In this document: piece by piece, positions 34,764 to 43,340 of the stretch
Numbering within the stretch: position 1 is the first letter of the stretch
Layout: every line of letters begins with the position of its first letter
Source: RGIG995 sp045542115
GTDB taxonomy: Bacteria > Bacillota > Clostridia > Oscillospirales > UBA644
Direction: 5' to 3'
Assembly: GCA_045542115.1 (NCBI GenBank)
Contig: JAZQKK010000016.1
Coordinates: forward strand, 1-63,134
Length of the DNA stretch: 63,134 bases
The notes under the pieces: generated by a model
The model's database searches: none
What the model saw: only the letters and a program-made list of their open reading frames with translations
What the model was told of the DNA's origin: nothing
Position numbers and translations under genes: made by a program

Positions 34764-35795
34764 TTACAGGATTCCGCCGTTGTTTTTGTAAACGGCATCG
34801 ATAATCTTTTGGTTGATAATCGTGTCTTTGCCGTTGACGGGAGGTTCGGTATCGAGAATGACCGCGTTGGAAAAGGCTTCAATCTCTTTGGTGTACATAT
34901 TTCCGAATTCCACCTTGATTTCCACCGGCTCCACCAGACTACGGTCCTGCTGTGCATCGTAACCCGTATCCTCAGGGCAAGCCAACACTTCCACCGTGCC
35001 GCCTTCCACCTGTCCCAACGTCCCCACCGCGATGATGCTTCCCTTCGTTCCGTAGAATTCCAAAGGGCATTTGGCGGCCGCATCGGGGATGTTGAAATTA
35101 CTGTCCACGTAAGCCAACGCCCCGTTTTCCATTTTCATAATCACAGAGGCAGAATCGTCCGCGCTGTATCCGAAGGTCTGATTGTAAGCAAACCCGGTAC
35201 ATTCCACGGCTTTCAACCCGGAGCAATATTGAAGAAGGTCGATGCAATGGATTCCCATATCCATCAACGCGCCGCCGCCGGACAAGTTCTTGTCCTGCCG
35301 CCAGCAGTTATCGATCTTGGGATACCAACAGGTAAACTGAGCACGCATCGAAACGATATCTCCGATTTTTCCCTCGGCGATAATCTGCTTGATGGCCTGA
35401 TGATACGCGTGATACCGCATCATCAATCCAACGCCCAATTTGACGCCTTGCCGTTGGCAAACGTCAATGATCTCCATAGAATCTTCCAAGGTCAATCCCA
35501 GGGGCTTTTCCAACAGAATATGCTTTTTCGCCTTTGCGGCGGCAAGCGCCTGTTGTTTGTGCGCAAAGACGGGAGAGGCAATGTAGACCGCTTCGATCTC
35601 TTCCAGGGCCAACAGGTCCTGATAAGTATCAAACGCGTATTTTGCACCGTACTTTGCTTGGACCCGTTGCGCCACGGCAAGGTTGGTGTCCATCACCGCC
35701 ACCGCTTCCGCATTGGAGGCAAGCATCATTCCGGGCAAGCTGCGACGGTCAGCAATTCCGCCGCAACCAATAATTCCCCATTTTACTTTCTTCAT
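34764..35795 (-). CDS. Gfo/Idh/MocA-family oxidoreductase
   Basis: A 343-aa NAD(P)-dependent dehydrogenase. WGIIGCGGIADRR is the nucleotide motif, LLEKPLGLT the EKP motif, and GGGALMDMGIHCIDL the active-site block. Its ATG is 3 bp after the stop of the DegT aminotransferase, so the two are translationally close and probably act in sequence: oxidation of a sugar hydroxyl, then transamination. This pairing is known from 3-amino-sugar pathways such as kanosamine; the product here is unknown. Confidence 0.87.
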   Translation of the reverse strand: MKKVKWGIIGCGGIADRRSLPGMMLASNAEAVAVMDTNLAVAQRVQAKYGAKYAFDTYQDLLALEEIEAVYIASPVFAHKQQALAAAKAKKHILLEKPLGLTLEDSMEIIDVCQRQGVKLGVGLMMRYHAYHQAIKQIIAEGKIGDIVSMRAQFTCWYPKIDNCWRQDKNLSGGGALMDMGIHCIDLLQYCSGLKAVECTGFAYNQTFGYSADDSASVIMKMENGALAYVDSNFNIPDAAAKCPLEFYGTKGSIIAVGTLGQVEGGTVEVLACPEDTGYDAQQDRSLVEPVEIKVEFGNMYTKEIEAFSNAVILDTEPPVNGKDTIINQKIIDAVYKNNGGIL

Positions 35796-35798
35796 ATC

Positions 35799-37106
35799 TT
35801 ATTTCCCAGCCTGCATTTCCGCAACCGATTCCAGAATGGCATCGGCCATATAATCCAACTGGTCTTGGGTCAGACCGTACAGCGGAAGATGGGTAAATCT
35901 CTTATAGAACACTTCTTCGCAAACGGGGCAGGTCTTGGAGATTTCTTCGGGGTCGTATCCCATATCACTGACCGCCTTGAAGCGGTAAAGGGGGCCGAAG
36001 TGAGGAATATTGGTAACGCCCTTTTCTTCCAGCTTTTTCTTCAACGTCTGTACGTCGCCGCCAGCCTTTGCGGGGTCGATCTGCAACAGGTACAGATGGA
36101 AGGTGGGTTTGATTTTGTCATTGCCCAGATCCTGAGGAATAATGGCATCGTTTTCCGCAAGACGGCTGTTCAGATATGCCGCCGCCTTCCGGCGGATTTC
36201 AATAATTTCTTCGTTTCTGGAAATCTGTAATTTCAGTCCCAACCCCTGAATTTCGGTGGTGGAGTAGTTACCGGCAATGAAGGGCTTTTCTTTGCCGGGG
36301 ATAGGAGTAATGTTATACAGCCAATTCTTAATAGGAGCGGAGAAATCCAGACCCAAAAACCGGGCACGCTTCATTTCGGGACCGAAGTTTGGAATATTGG
36401 TGGTAACGATTCCGCCTTCTCCAAAGGAAGTGATGTTCTTGACTTCGTGGAAAGAGAATGCGGCAAAATCACCGATGGTACCGATCTTACGGCCGTTGTA
36501 CATTGCGCCGAAGGCGTGAGCGGCATCTTCCAACACCAAAATATCGTGCTTCTTGGCCAATTCCATAATGGGGTCCAAATCCACGGGATAACCGCCGATA
36601 TGAACGGGAACGATCATCTTTGTCTTGTCGGTAATCTTCCGGGCCACGTCGGCGGGGTCCATATTGATGGTTCGGGGGTCTACGTCAGCAAAGACCAATT
36701 TGCAACCCACCGCCAAAGGATATGCCATCGTGGCAACGAAGGTAATGGCGGGGACGATCACTTCATCGCCGGCCTTTAAGTTGGCGTATTTATAAGCAAT
36801 TTCAAAACCGGAGGTGGCGTTGGTCACGAAAGTGGACGTGGTGGTGCCCAAATATTCGTTGCAAGCTTCTTCCGCAGCCTCTACCTGAGAAGCCAAGGAC
36901 AATTTCCCGGGAGGGGTGGCAATTTCTCCCAACTTTTTTACCTGTTCGTAAACGGCGGCAATGGCCTGGTCGTATTCAGGACCTTCGCCCTGCATCAAAA
37001 ATTTGATAATTTCCATTAAGTCTGCGGTGTTGTAATTTTCACCCACGGCAGCCCAAGGCACTCTGGTTGCACCGGTGTTGTAGCGGAAATCAGTTGCTTT
37101 TCCCAT
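35799..37106 (-). CDS. DegT/DnrJ/EryC1-family aminotransferase
   Basis: A 435-aa PLP-dependent sugar or cyclitol aminotransferase. The PLP lysine is in FSFHEVKNITSFGEGG (~residue 225); other family marks are FVTNATSGFEIAYKYANL, VIVPAITFVATMAYPL and LEDAAHAFGAMY. It is slightly longer than most members. First gene of a two-gene operon with the oxidoreductase downstream. Amino donor and sugar cannot be read. Confidence 0.9.
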   Translation of the reverse strand: MGKATDFRYNTGATRVPWAAVGENYNTADLMEIIKFLMQGEGPEYDQAIAAVYEQVKKLGEIATPPGKLSLASQVEAAEEACNEYLGTTTSTFVTNATSGFEIAYKYANLKAGDEVIVPAITFVATMAYPLAVGCKLVFADVDPRTINMDPADVARKITDKTKMIVPVHIGGYPVDLDPIMELAKKHDILVLEDAAHAFGAMYNGRKIGTIGDFAAFSFHEVKNITSFGEGGIVTTNIPNFGPEMKRARFLGLDFSAPIKNWLYNITPIPGKEKPFIAGNYSTTEIQGLGLKLQISRNEEIIEIRRKAAAYLNSRLAENDAIIPQDLGNDKIKPTFHLYLLQIDPAKAGGDVQTLKKKLEEKGVTNIPHFGPLYRFKAVSDMGYDPEEISKTCPVCEEVFYKRFTHLPLYGLTQDQLDYMADAILESVAEMQAGK

Positions 37107-37185
37107 TTGTGTATTCCTCCTAAAAAATGTGGTAAAATAAGTTTCGCCGGCCTGTTGTTCTTCGCCGACCGCTCTTTCTGTTATA

Positions 37186-37215
37186 ATTGTATCATTTTTT
37201 TGTTCGGTCTGTCAA
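37186..37215 (-). promoter_or_regulatory. Promoter of the aminotransferase operon
   Basis: TTGACA (37210-37215), 18-bp spacer, TACAAT (37186-37191). Confidence 0.6.
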
Positions 37216-37292
37216 GTTTTTTTGAAAAATCAACAACAAAATGAGGGTTATTTGCACAAATCTACGAATTGAAAAAGGAAAAAATTTCATTT

Positions 37293-37308
37293 TGTTGAAA
37301 TTTCAACA
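37293..37308 (+). promoter_or_regulatory. Rex-like operator palindrome upstream of D-LDH
   Basis: Perfect 16-bp palindrome TGTTGAAATTTCAACA, extending as TTGTTGAAATTTCAACAT. It fits the Rex pattern TTGTTAA-N4-TTAACAA with one change per arm and lies just upstream of a -10 box (TATAAT, 37330-37335). Confidence 0.6.
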
Positions 37309-37358
37309 TACTTAACGGGCCCGATACGATATAATAAAAACGAAAGGAATGGATTGCT

Positions 37359-38396
37359 ATGCTGAAAATTGCATTTTTTGATACAAAACCCTACGACCGT
37401 CCCTTCTTTGACCGCTACGGCAAAGAAAACGACGTCACCTTTAAATATTTTGAGACAAAGCTCAACGAAGACACCGCAGACCTCGCCCGAGGATACGACG
37501 GCGTTTGCGTTTTCGTCAACGACACGGTCAACGCTGCGGTCATCGACCGTCTTGTGGAAATAGGCGTTTCCATCGTCGCTCTGCGATGTGCCGGATTCAA
37601 CAACGTGGATATGAAACACGCCTTTGGAAAAGTTCACGTTCTGCGCGTCCCCGCCTACTCGCCCTATGCAGTGGCGGAACACGCGATGGCACTGTTGCTC
37701 ACGTCCATCCGCCGGATTCATAAAGCCTATATCCGTACCAAGGATTTTAATTTCAGTCTTGCGGGGTTGACCGGATTCGACCTATACGGAAAAACCGTGG
37801 GGGTCATCGGAACCGGCCGCATCGGACGGGTCTTTATCGACATTTGCCGGGGATTCGGAATGAAGGTGCTTTGCTACGACAAATTCCCCGCCTCCGACTT
37901 GGACAACGGTGACACCGTCCGGTACGTTTCCCTGGAAAAATTGTTCGCCGACAGCGATATTATCTCCCTGCACTGCCCCCTGACCGAGGAGACCCGTCAC
38001 ATCATCAACGCCTCGGCCTTAGAGCAATGCAAACGGGGGGTTGTGATACTCAACACCTCCCGCGGGGCGCTGGTGGATGCAGAAGCACTGTTAAACGGAA
38101 TCAAATCCCGGAAGGTGGGAGCCGCTTGTTTGGACGTATACGAAGAAGAATCGGATTTGTTCTTTGAAGACAATTCCGGGCACATTCTGGAAGACGATAC
38201 CCTGGCCCGGCTGATCTCGATGCCCAACGTCATCGTCACCTCCCACCAGGCCTTTCTCACCGAAGAAGCTCTGGACAACATCGCCCGGACCACCGTTGAA
38301 AACCTGGTCGCGCTTTCCGAAACGGGGACCTGCCCCAACGAACTGTGTCACCGGGGATGCGAAACGAAAGACTGCAAGACCGGAAAGTGTTTTTAA
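37359..38396 (+). CDS. ldhA: D-lactate dehydrogenase / 2-hydroxyacid dehydrogenase
   Basis: A 345-aa NAD-dependent enzyme reducing pyruvate to D-lactate. It has the NAD motif VGVIGTGRIGRVF, the catalytic Arg in NTSRGALVDAEAL, the Glu in CLDVYEEE and the His in VTSHQAFLT. The DLFFEDNSG segment is typical of fermentative D-LDH. The last ~20 residues add a Cys-rich tail with C-x3-C-x5-C-x4-C spacing, seen in some clostridial homologs and able to bind metal or respond to redox. The upstream Rex-like palindrome suggests NADH/NAD control. Confidence 0.9.
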   Translation: MLKIAFFDTKPYDRPFFDRYGKENDVTFKYFETKLNEDTADLARGYDGVCVFVNDTVNAAVIDRLVEIGVSIVALRCAGFNNVDMKHAFGKVHVLRVPAYSPYAVAEHAMALLLTSIRRIHKAYIRTKDFNFSLAGLTGFDLYGKTVGVIGTGRIGRVFIDICRGFGMKVLCYDKFPASDLDNGDTVRYVSLEKLFADSDIISLHCPLTEETRHIINASALEQCKRGVVILNTSRGALVDAEALLNGIKSRKVGAACLDVYEEESDLFFEDNSGHILEDDTLARLISMPNVIVTSHQAFLTEEALDNIARTTVENLVALSETGTCPNELCHRGCETKDCKTGKCF

Positions 38397-38434
38397 GGAA
38401 ATTTTAAACATTTTTTGACCGACAATATTTGTAC

Positions 38435-38463
38435 TTGTAATTTGCCGCCAGATGTGATACAAT
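38435..38463 (+). promoter_or_regulatory. Promoter of the flavo-diiron gene
   Basis: TTGTAA (38435-38440), 17-bp spacer, TACAAT (38458-38463). The -35 context ACTTGTAATT is shared with the promoter at 41096. Confidence 0.6.
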
Positions 38464-38495
38464 AAAGAAAAGAAAACAAACAAAGGATGTAACTT

Positions 38496-40286
38496 ATGAC
38501 GATTACCAACGATATCCGCTACGTGGGGGTCAACGACCGGACCACGGATTTGTTTGAAGGACAGTACCACATTCCCAACGGGATTTCGTACAACTCCTAC
38601 GTGATTCTCGACGAAAAGATTGCCGTGGTAGATACGGTGGACGCCGCCTTCTCCCACGAATGGTTGGATAATCTGCAATCGGTTTTGGCAGACCGTTCCC
38701 CCGATTATCTCATCGTTCAGCATATGGAACCGGACCATTCCGCCAATATTATGAATTTCCTGAAAGTCTACCCCGACGCCACGGTCGTCACCTCGGAGAA
38801 AGCGGAACAGATGATTCGGAATTTCTTCGGGACGGAGCTGGAACGCAAAATTCTCGTCAAAGAGGGAGATACCCTCTCTTTGGGAAAACATCAACTGACC
38901 TTCTGCACCGCTCCGATGGTACACTGGCCGGAAGTTATCGTCACGTACGACAGCACCGATAAAGTGCTGTTTTCCGCCGACGGATTTGGAAAATTCGGGG
39001 ACCTGAACGCGAAAGAATCCTGGGCCGACGAAGCCCGGCGGTACTATATCGGTATCGTCGGCAAATACGGCGCGCAGGTTCAGGCGCTGTTGCGGAAAGC
39101 CTCGGGGCTGGATATTGCCATCATCTGCCCTCTGCACGGACCGGTCCTGAACGAAAATCTGGGATATTATCTGAATCTTTACAATACCTGGTCGTCGTAT
39201 CAGCCCGAAGAGGAAGGCATCGTCATTGCCTATACCTCCGTGTACGGGAATACCAAAAAGGCCGTCACCCTGTTGGCAGAAAAACTCACCGCCAACGGCT
39301 GTCCCAAAGTCGTGGTTCACGACCTTGCCCGATGTGATTTGGCCGAAGCGGTCTCCGACACCTTCCGGTACAGTAAATTGGTGCTGGCAACCACTACCTA
39401 CAACGCGGAAATTTTCCCCTTTATGCGGGAATTTATCAACCATTTGACCGAACGGAATTTTGCCAACCGCACCGTAGGCCTGATGGAAAACGGCAGCTGG
39501 GCGCCCTTGGCCGCAAAGGTAATGAAGGGAATGTTGGAAAACTGCAAAAACCTCACCTTCGCCGAACCTACCGTCCGGATTCTGTCTGCGCTGAACGCAG
39601 ACAGCTTGGCACAATTGGAAGAATTGGCCACCGAATTGAGCAAGGAATATCTGGCCCTGCAAGATTCCACGGCAAATAAAAACGACCTTTCCGCCCTGTT
39701 TAACATTGGCTACGGTCTGTACGTAGTCACCTCCAACGACGGAAAAAAGGACAACGGGCTTATCGTCAACACCGTAACCCAGGTCACCAACACCCCGAAC
39801 CGCATTGCCGTGACCATCAATAAGGAAAACTATTCCCATCACGTCATTCGTCAAACAGGGAAAATGAACGTCAACTGCCTTTCTACCGACGCACCCTTCC
39901 GGGTCTTTGAGACCTTCGGATTCCAAAGCGGGCGGAACGTGGATAAATTCGCGGAAACGGAAGTGCTTCGCTCCGACAACGGTCTTGTTTTCCTTCCCCG
40001 GTACGTGAATGCGGTAATGTCTCTGAACGTGGAACAGTACGTGGATTTCGGCACCCACGGAATGTTTATCTGCACCGTGACCGAAGCCCGGGTTCTGTCC
40101 GACAAAGAAACGATGACCTACGCCTACTACCACGAAAACGTGAAACCGAAGCCCCAGACCGAAGGAAAGAAAGGCTTCGTCTGTAAAATATGCGGCTACG
40201 TCTACGAAGGCGATACCCTTCCCGAAGACATTATCTGTCCGTTGTGTAAGCACGGAGCGGCAGATTTTGAAGAAATTAAAGAATAA
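38496..40286 (+). CDS. Flavo-diiron protein fused to flavin reductase and rubredoxin
   Basis: A 596-aa four-module protein that reduces O2 (or NO) to water with electrons from NAD(P)H. Residues ~1-245 are a beta-lactamase-fold diiron domain with the ligand motif HMEPDHSAN; ~250-395 a flavodoxin domain (YTSVYGNTKKAV); ~405-545 a flavin-reductase-like domain; ~555-596 a rubredoxin with two CxxC pairs (CKICGYVYEG, CPLCKHG). Fusing the electron donors makes it self-sufficient. A ferritin and a free rubredoxin follow within 20-25 bp, forming an oxygen/iron defence operon. Confidence 0.92.
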   Translation: MTITNDIRYVGVNDRTTDLFEGQYHIPNGISYNSYVILDEKIAVVDTVDAAFSHEWLDNLQSVLADRSPDYLIVQHMEPDHSANIMNFLKVYPDATVVTSEKAEQMIRNFFGTELERKILVKEGDTLSLGKHQLTFCTAPMVHWPEVIVTYDSTDKVLFSADGFGKFGDLNAKESWADEARRYYIGIVGKYGAQVQALLRKASGLDIAIICPLHGPVLNENLGYYLNLYNTWSSYQPEEEGIVIAYTSVYGNTKKAVTLLAEKLTANGCPKVVVHDLARCDLAEAVSDTFRYSKLVLATTTYNAEIFPFMREFINHLTERNFANRTVGLMENGSWAPLAAKVMKGMLENCKNLTFAEPTVRILSALNADSLAQLEELATELSKEYLALQDSTANKNDLSALFNIGYGLYVVTSNDGKKDNGLIVNTVTQVTNTPNRIAVTINKENYSHHVIRQTGKMNVNCLSTDAPFRVFETFGFQSGRNVDKFAETEVLRSDNGLVFLPRYVNAVMSLNVEQYVDFGTHGMFICTVTEARVLSDKETMTYAYYHENVKPKPQTEGKKGFVCKICGYVYEGDTLPEDIICPLCKHGAADFEEIKE

Positions 40287-40307
40287 TAAGAAAACGAGGT
40301 GTCAAGA

Positions 40308-40820
40308 ATGGTAAAAGAACAAGTGCATCGTCTGCTGAATCAGCAGATCAACAAGGAATTTTATTCCGCGTATCTGTACCTGGATTTTTCCAACTATTTC
40401 AAATCCAAAGGACTGGACGGATTTGCCAACTGGTATCTCATCCAGGCCCAGGAAGAACGGGACCACGCAATGTTGTTTTACACCTATCTGCAAAACGAAT
40501 CAATGACCGTAACGTTGGATGCCATTGCAAAACCCGACAAAACCTTCAACAGCCATATGGAGGTTTTGCAGGCAGGACTGGAACACGAACAATACGTAAC
40601 GTCGCTTATCAATGACATTTACGCGGCGGCCTACGAAGTTCGGGATTTCCGCACGATGCAGTTTTTGGATTGGTTCGTAAAGGAACAAGGGGAAGAAGAA
40701 ACCAACGCGGGAGACCTGATCTCCAAGATGGAATTGTTTGGTTCGGACCCCAGAGGTTTGTATCTGCTCAATCAGGAATTGGCGGCCCGGGTTTATACCG
40801 CCCCGTCCCTGGTTTTGTAA
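40308..40820 (+). CDS. ftnA: Ferritin
   Basis: A 170-aa four-helix iron-storage protein. Diiron ligands lie in NKEFYSAYLYLDFSNYF and QAQEERDHAMLFYTYL (ExxRxH). Length matches bacterial non-haem ferritin. The ATG at 40308 follows a GAGG site; an in-frame GTG at 40299 is too close to that site. It stores iron released or oxidised under oxygen exposure, matching its neighbours. Confidence 0.94.
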   Translation: MVKEQVHRLLNQQINKEFYSAYLYLDFSNYFKSKGLDGFANWYLIQAQEERDHAMLFYTYLQNESMTVTLDAIAKPDKTFNSHMEVLQAGLEHEQYVTSLINDIYAAAYEVRDFRTMQFLDWFVKEQGEEETNAGDLISKMELFGSDPRGLYLLNQELAARVYTAPSLVL

Positions 40821-40844
40821 TAAAAAAATACGGAGGAAATTACG

Positions 40845-41006
40845 ATGAAAAAATATGTATGTGACGTTTGCGGCTGGGTCTACGACGAAGCCGCCGGTGA
40901 CCCGGACAACGGAATTGCTCCCGGCACGAAATGGGAAGATTTGGATGAAGATTTCGTTTGCCCCCTGTGCGGCGTGGGCAAAGATGACTTCTCCGAAGAA
41001 GCCTAA
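40845..41006 (+). CDS. Rubredoxin
   Basis: A 53-aa electron carrier of standard length. The N-terminal iron ligands are in YVCDVCGWVYDEAAGDP and the C-terminal pair in FVCPLCGVGKDDF. It has a GGAGG site 7-8 bp before the ATG and lies 24 bp after the ferritin stop. It probably passes electrons to the flavo-diiron protein or a peroxidase. It is too short for common ORF cut-offs. Confidence 0.96.
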   Translation: MKKYVCDVCGWVYDEAAGDPDNGIAPGTKWEDLDEDFVCPLCGVGKDDFSEEA

Positions 41007-41020
41007 ACGGTAAAAACAGA

Positions 41021-41056
41021 AAATCTCCCCCGTTTTCGCGTCTACGGGGGAGATTT
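41021..41056 (+). terminator. Terminator of the oxygen/iron operon
   Basis: Hairpin AAATCTCCCCCG / CGGGGGAGATTT followed by a modest T-rich tail. Confidence 0.8.
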
Positions 41057-41094
41057 CTTAAATGTAACAAAAAAATCAATTTTCCGGCAAAATA

Positions 41095-41124
41095 CTTGTA
41101 ATTACAAGCAAAATCCTTTATAAT
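41095..41124 (+). promoter_or_regulatory. Promoter with palindrome over the -35
   Basis: TTGTAA (41096-41101), 17-bp spacer, TATAAT (41119-41124). The perfect 14-bp palindrome CTTGTAATTACAAG (41095-41108) covers the -35 box. Confidence 0.65.
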
Positions 41125-41155
41125 GGAAATGAAAAAATCAAAAGGAGTATCTCTT

Positions 41156-42736
41156 ATGGCAAAAGGGTTTCACGCAAGAGACTATCAGTATCAACCCACG
41201 GAAGTGACTTTCTGCACCACGGACGAACGGTTGCAGCAAGCCTATGACAAAGGCGTAGCCTTTCTCTCCGAATGCGAAATCCAATACAACGACCGCCGGG
41301 TCATCCGGGAAGGTGCGAACTATACCAACGTATGGTTGGAGACCCAGCCTATGGCGGGAGAAATGTACGCCAAGCGGAATTTTGAAGTTGGGTTAAACAA
41401 CATCCTCATCTTTTTGCAATATCAAAGAAAAGACGGCCGTTTTCCTGGGATGATATCCGATTCCGGGCGAGGCAAAGGAATCGTGGGGCACTACGACTGG
41501 ATTCAAGGGTTTTACTTTGCCCTTCCGGCGTTGAAAATGGCATATCTTCTGAAAAAAGACCGGGGCTATTTGGAAAAACTCTACGACGCCCTGGCATCCT
41601 TTGACGACTATCTCTGGACTCATCGGGACAGCGACGCAGACGGTTGTCTGGAAGTATGGTGCTGTTGGGATACGGCAGAAGACAACTGCACCCGCTACTT
41701 ACGCCACGGTGCGCCCGACAACGGAAACGGTGCTTTCGGAGGAGAAATCGCTCCCACGGAATTGGGAGATTTGCCGATGGAATCTCCGGAATATATGAAC
41801 TATTCCTATACCTGTCGGGACATTCTTTCCAAGATTTCCGCAATGCTGGACAATGGAAAAGAGGATTATTGGAGACAAGAGGCGGAAAAAGTACGCAAAA
41901 AAACAAAAGAATACCTGTGGTTGGAAGACGAACACGCTTTGTTCTATCGGGACCGGAACGATAACGTCATTCCCTGTCTGGACCACACCACCCTTCGGGC
42001 AATGTACCACGGCCTTGTGACCCCCGAAATGGCAGATGACTTTTTGTATTATCACCTGTTTAATCCCGAAGAATTCTGGACGCCCTGTCCCCTGACCGCC
42101 GTGGCCGCGAACAACGAATATTTTCTCAACAACGAACGGAATAACTGGTCCGGCTCCTGCCAGGGGCTGATTTATCAGCGCGCCATCGACGCCTTCCACA
42201 ATTACGGACACTATGCGGAAGCCGCAGTGGTGGGACGGCACGTGGTAGACCTTTGCCGGAAACATCAAGTCTTCCATCAACAGTACGACCCCTTCACCGG
42301 AGAACCGGACCCCCGCAAAGACGGTTACGGCCCGATGATTTTCGCTTTCACCGAATATCTGTCTTATCTGTGGGGCGTCAACATTTCGATGAATCAGGTC
42401 CACTGGTCCAACGCCAAGGGCGGTGCGGACTGTGAATACACCCAAAAAATGTTCGGAAAGACCTATACCTTGACGGTAAAAAACGGCATTGCCACCGCTT
42501 ATCTGAACGGAGAAGAACTGTTCTCCTTCTCGGCAGGCGTTCGCATCGTCACCGATCTTTCGGGCAGACCGTTGAAAGGCATCTGCATTGACGAAGATGT
42601 GACTGCGACCCTGTGGATCGAAGGATACGAATTTACCGCTCCCCTGGAACCCAACGGCGTTTACGGAGTCGTCGGCGGCAAACCCGCAAAAATTGGCGGA
42701 GCCAAATATTTTAAACCCGGCGTAAAACCGGAATAA
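41156..42736 (+). CDS. MGH1-like/GH63-type (alpha/alpha)6 glycoside hydrolase
   Basis: A 526-aa cytosolic protein with a six-hairpin barrel pattern: YTNVWLETQPMAGEMYAKRNFEVGL, FPGMISDSGRGKGIVGHYDW, then CLEVWCCWDTAEDN and YGPMIFAFTEYLSYLWGV. Acidic residues in these segments are candidate catalysts. The start at 41156 is chosen for its AAAGGAG site; an earlier in-frame ATG (41123) falls in the -10 box. The C-terminal ~100 residues form a beta domain. Substrate unknown; it is a single-gene unit with a palindrome-controlled promoter, so it is probably sugar-regulated. Confidence 0.82.
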   Translation: MAKGFHARDYQYQPTEVTFCTTDERLQQAYDKGVAFLSECEIQYNDRRVIREGANYTNVWLETQPMAGEMYAKRNFEVGLNNILIFLQYQRKDGRFPGMISDSGRGKGIVGHYDWIQGFYFALPALKMAYLLKKDRGYLEKLYDALASFDDYLWTHRDSDADGCLEVWCCWDTAEDNCTRYLRHGAPDNGNGAFGGEIAPTELGDLPMESPEYMNYSYTCRDILSKISAMLDNGKEDYWRQEAEKVRKKTKEYLWLEDEHALFYRDRNDNVIPCLDHTTLRAMYHGLVTPEMADDFLYYHLFNPEEFWTPCPLTAVAANNEYFLNNERNNWSGSCQGLIYQRAIDAFHNYGHYAEAAVVGRHVVDLCRKHQVFHQQYDPFTGEPDPRKDGYGPMIFAFTEYLSYLWGVNISMNQVHWSNAKGGADCEYTQKMFGKTYTLTVKNGIATAYLNGEELFSFSAGVRIVTDLSGRPLKGICIDEDVTATLWIEGYEFTAPLEPNGVYGVVGGKPAKIGGAKYFKPGVKPE

Positions 42737-42745
42737 AGAAGAAAC

Positions 42746-42787
42746 AAAAAAGATTCTTGGCTTGCATAAAAGCCAAGAATCTTTTTT
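42746..42787. terminator. Bidirectional terminator
   Basis: Long hairpin AAAGATTCTTGGCTT / AAGCCAAGAATCTTT with A and T runs on its two sides, between convergent genes. Confidence 0.93.
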
Positions 42788-43334
42788 ATCTTCTTACTTC
42801 TTTTCCCCGACCGTCGTCCCAAAGAACGATTTTCCCCGCCTCCCGGGTCTTGTTCAGATCGATAATCCGCTGATTGGACGACCCGCGAAACCGCAGAGAA
42901 ATATCGTGCAATGCTTTTACGTACCGGCCGTCCACCAAAACGTCAATCATCGAAAGCATTTCGTCGGTAACCTCGCAACGGGGATACGAACCGTCTTGCA
43001 ACAGTTCCTTATCCAACGTAAACCCGGTAAAGCACCAAATCGTCTTTTCCGGATGCTCCCGTTTGATTCGTTTCAGGAAGGGAAGCAATCCCCGTTGGTT
43101 GGCAGGCTCGAAAGGTTCGCCCCCCAACAGGGTCAACCCATTGACGTAATACGGCTCCAAAGACTTGGAAATGGAGTTTTCCTGGGTCACGGTGAAGGGT
43201 TCACCGTAATTAAAATCCCAAGTCTGGGGCTGAAAACATTCTTCGCAGTGGTTGGTACACCCGGATACGAACAACGTGGTTCGAACCCCTTCGCCGTTGG
43301 CGATATCGCAATACTTAATATTACAGTAGTTCAT
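42786..43334 (-). CDS. nrdG: Anaerobic ribonucleotide reductase activase
   Basis: A 182-aa radical SAM enzyme that installs the glycyl radical on NrdD. The cluster motif is SGCTNHCEECFQP (CxxxCxxC), and GGEPFEPANQ is the SAM-binding GGE motif. It starts 6 bp downstream of the nrdD stop, giving an nrdD-nrdG operon. Confidence 0.95.
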   Translation of the reverse strand: MNYCNIKYCDIANGEGVRTTLFVSGCTNHCEECFQPQTWDFNYGEPFTVTQENSISKSLEPYYVNGLTLLGGEPFEPANQRGLLPFLKRIKREHPEKTIWCFTGFTLDKELLQDGSYPRCEVTDEMLSMIDVLVDGRYVKALHDISLRFRGSSNQRIIDLNKTREAGKIVLWDDGRGKEVRR

Positions 43335-43340
43335 AATCGA

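Noticed and set aside
38091..40253. 720-codon minus-strand frame over ldhA and the flavo-diiron gene
   Set aside because: Antisense shadow of two well-recognised genes, produced by the same codon bias.
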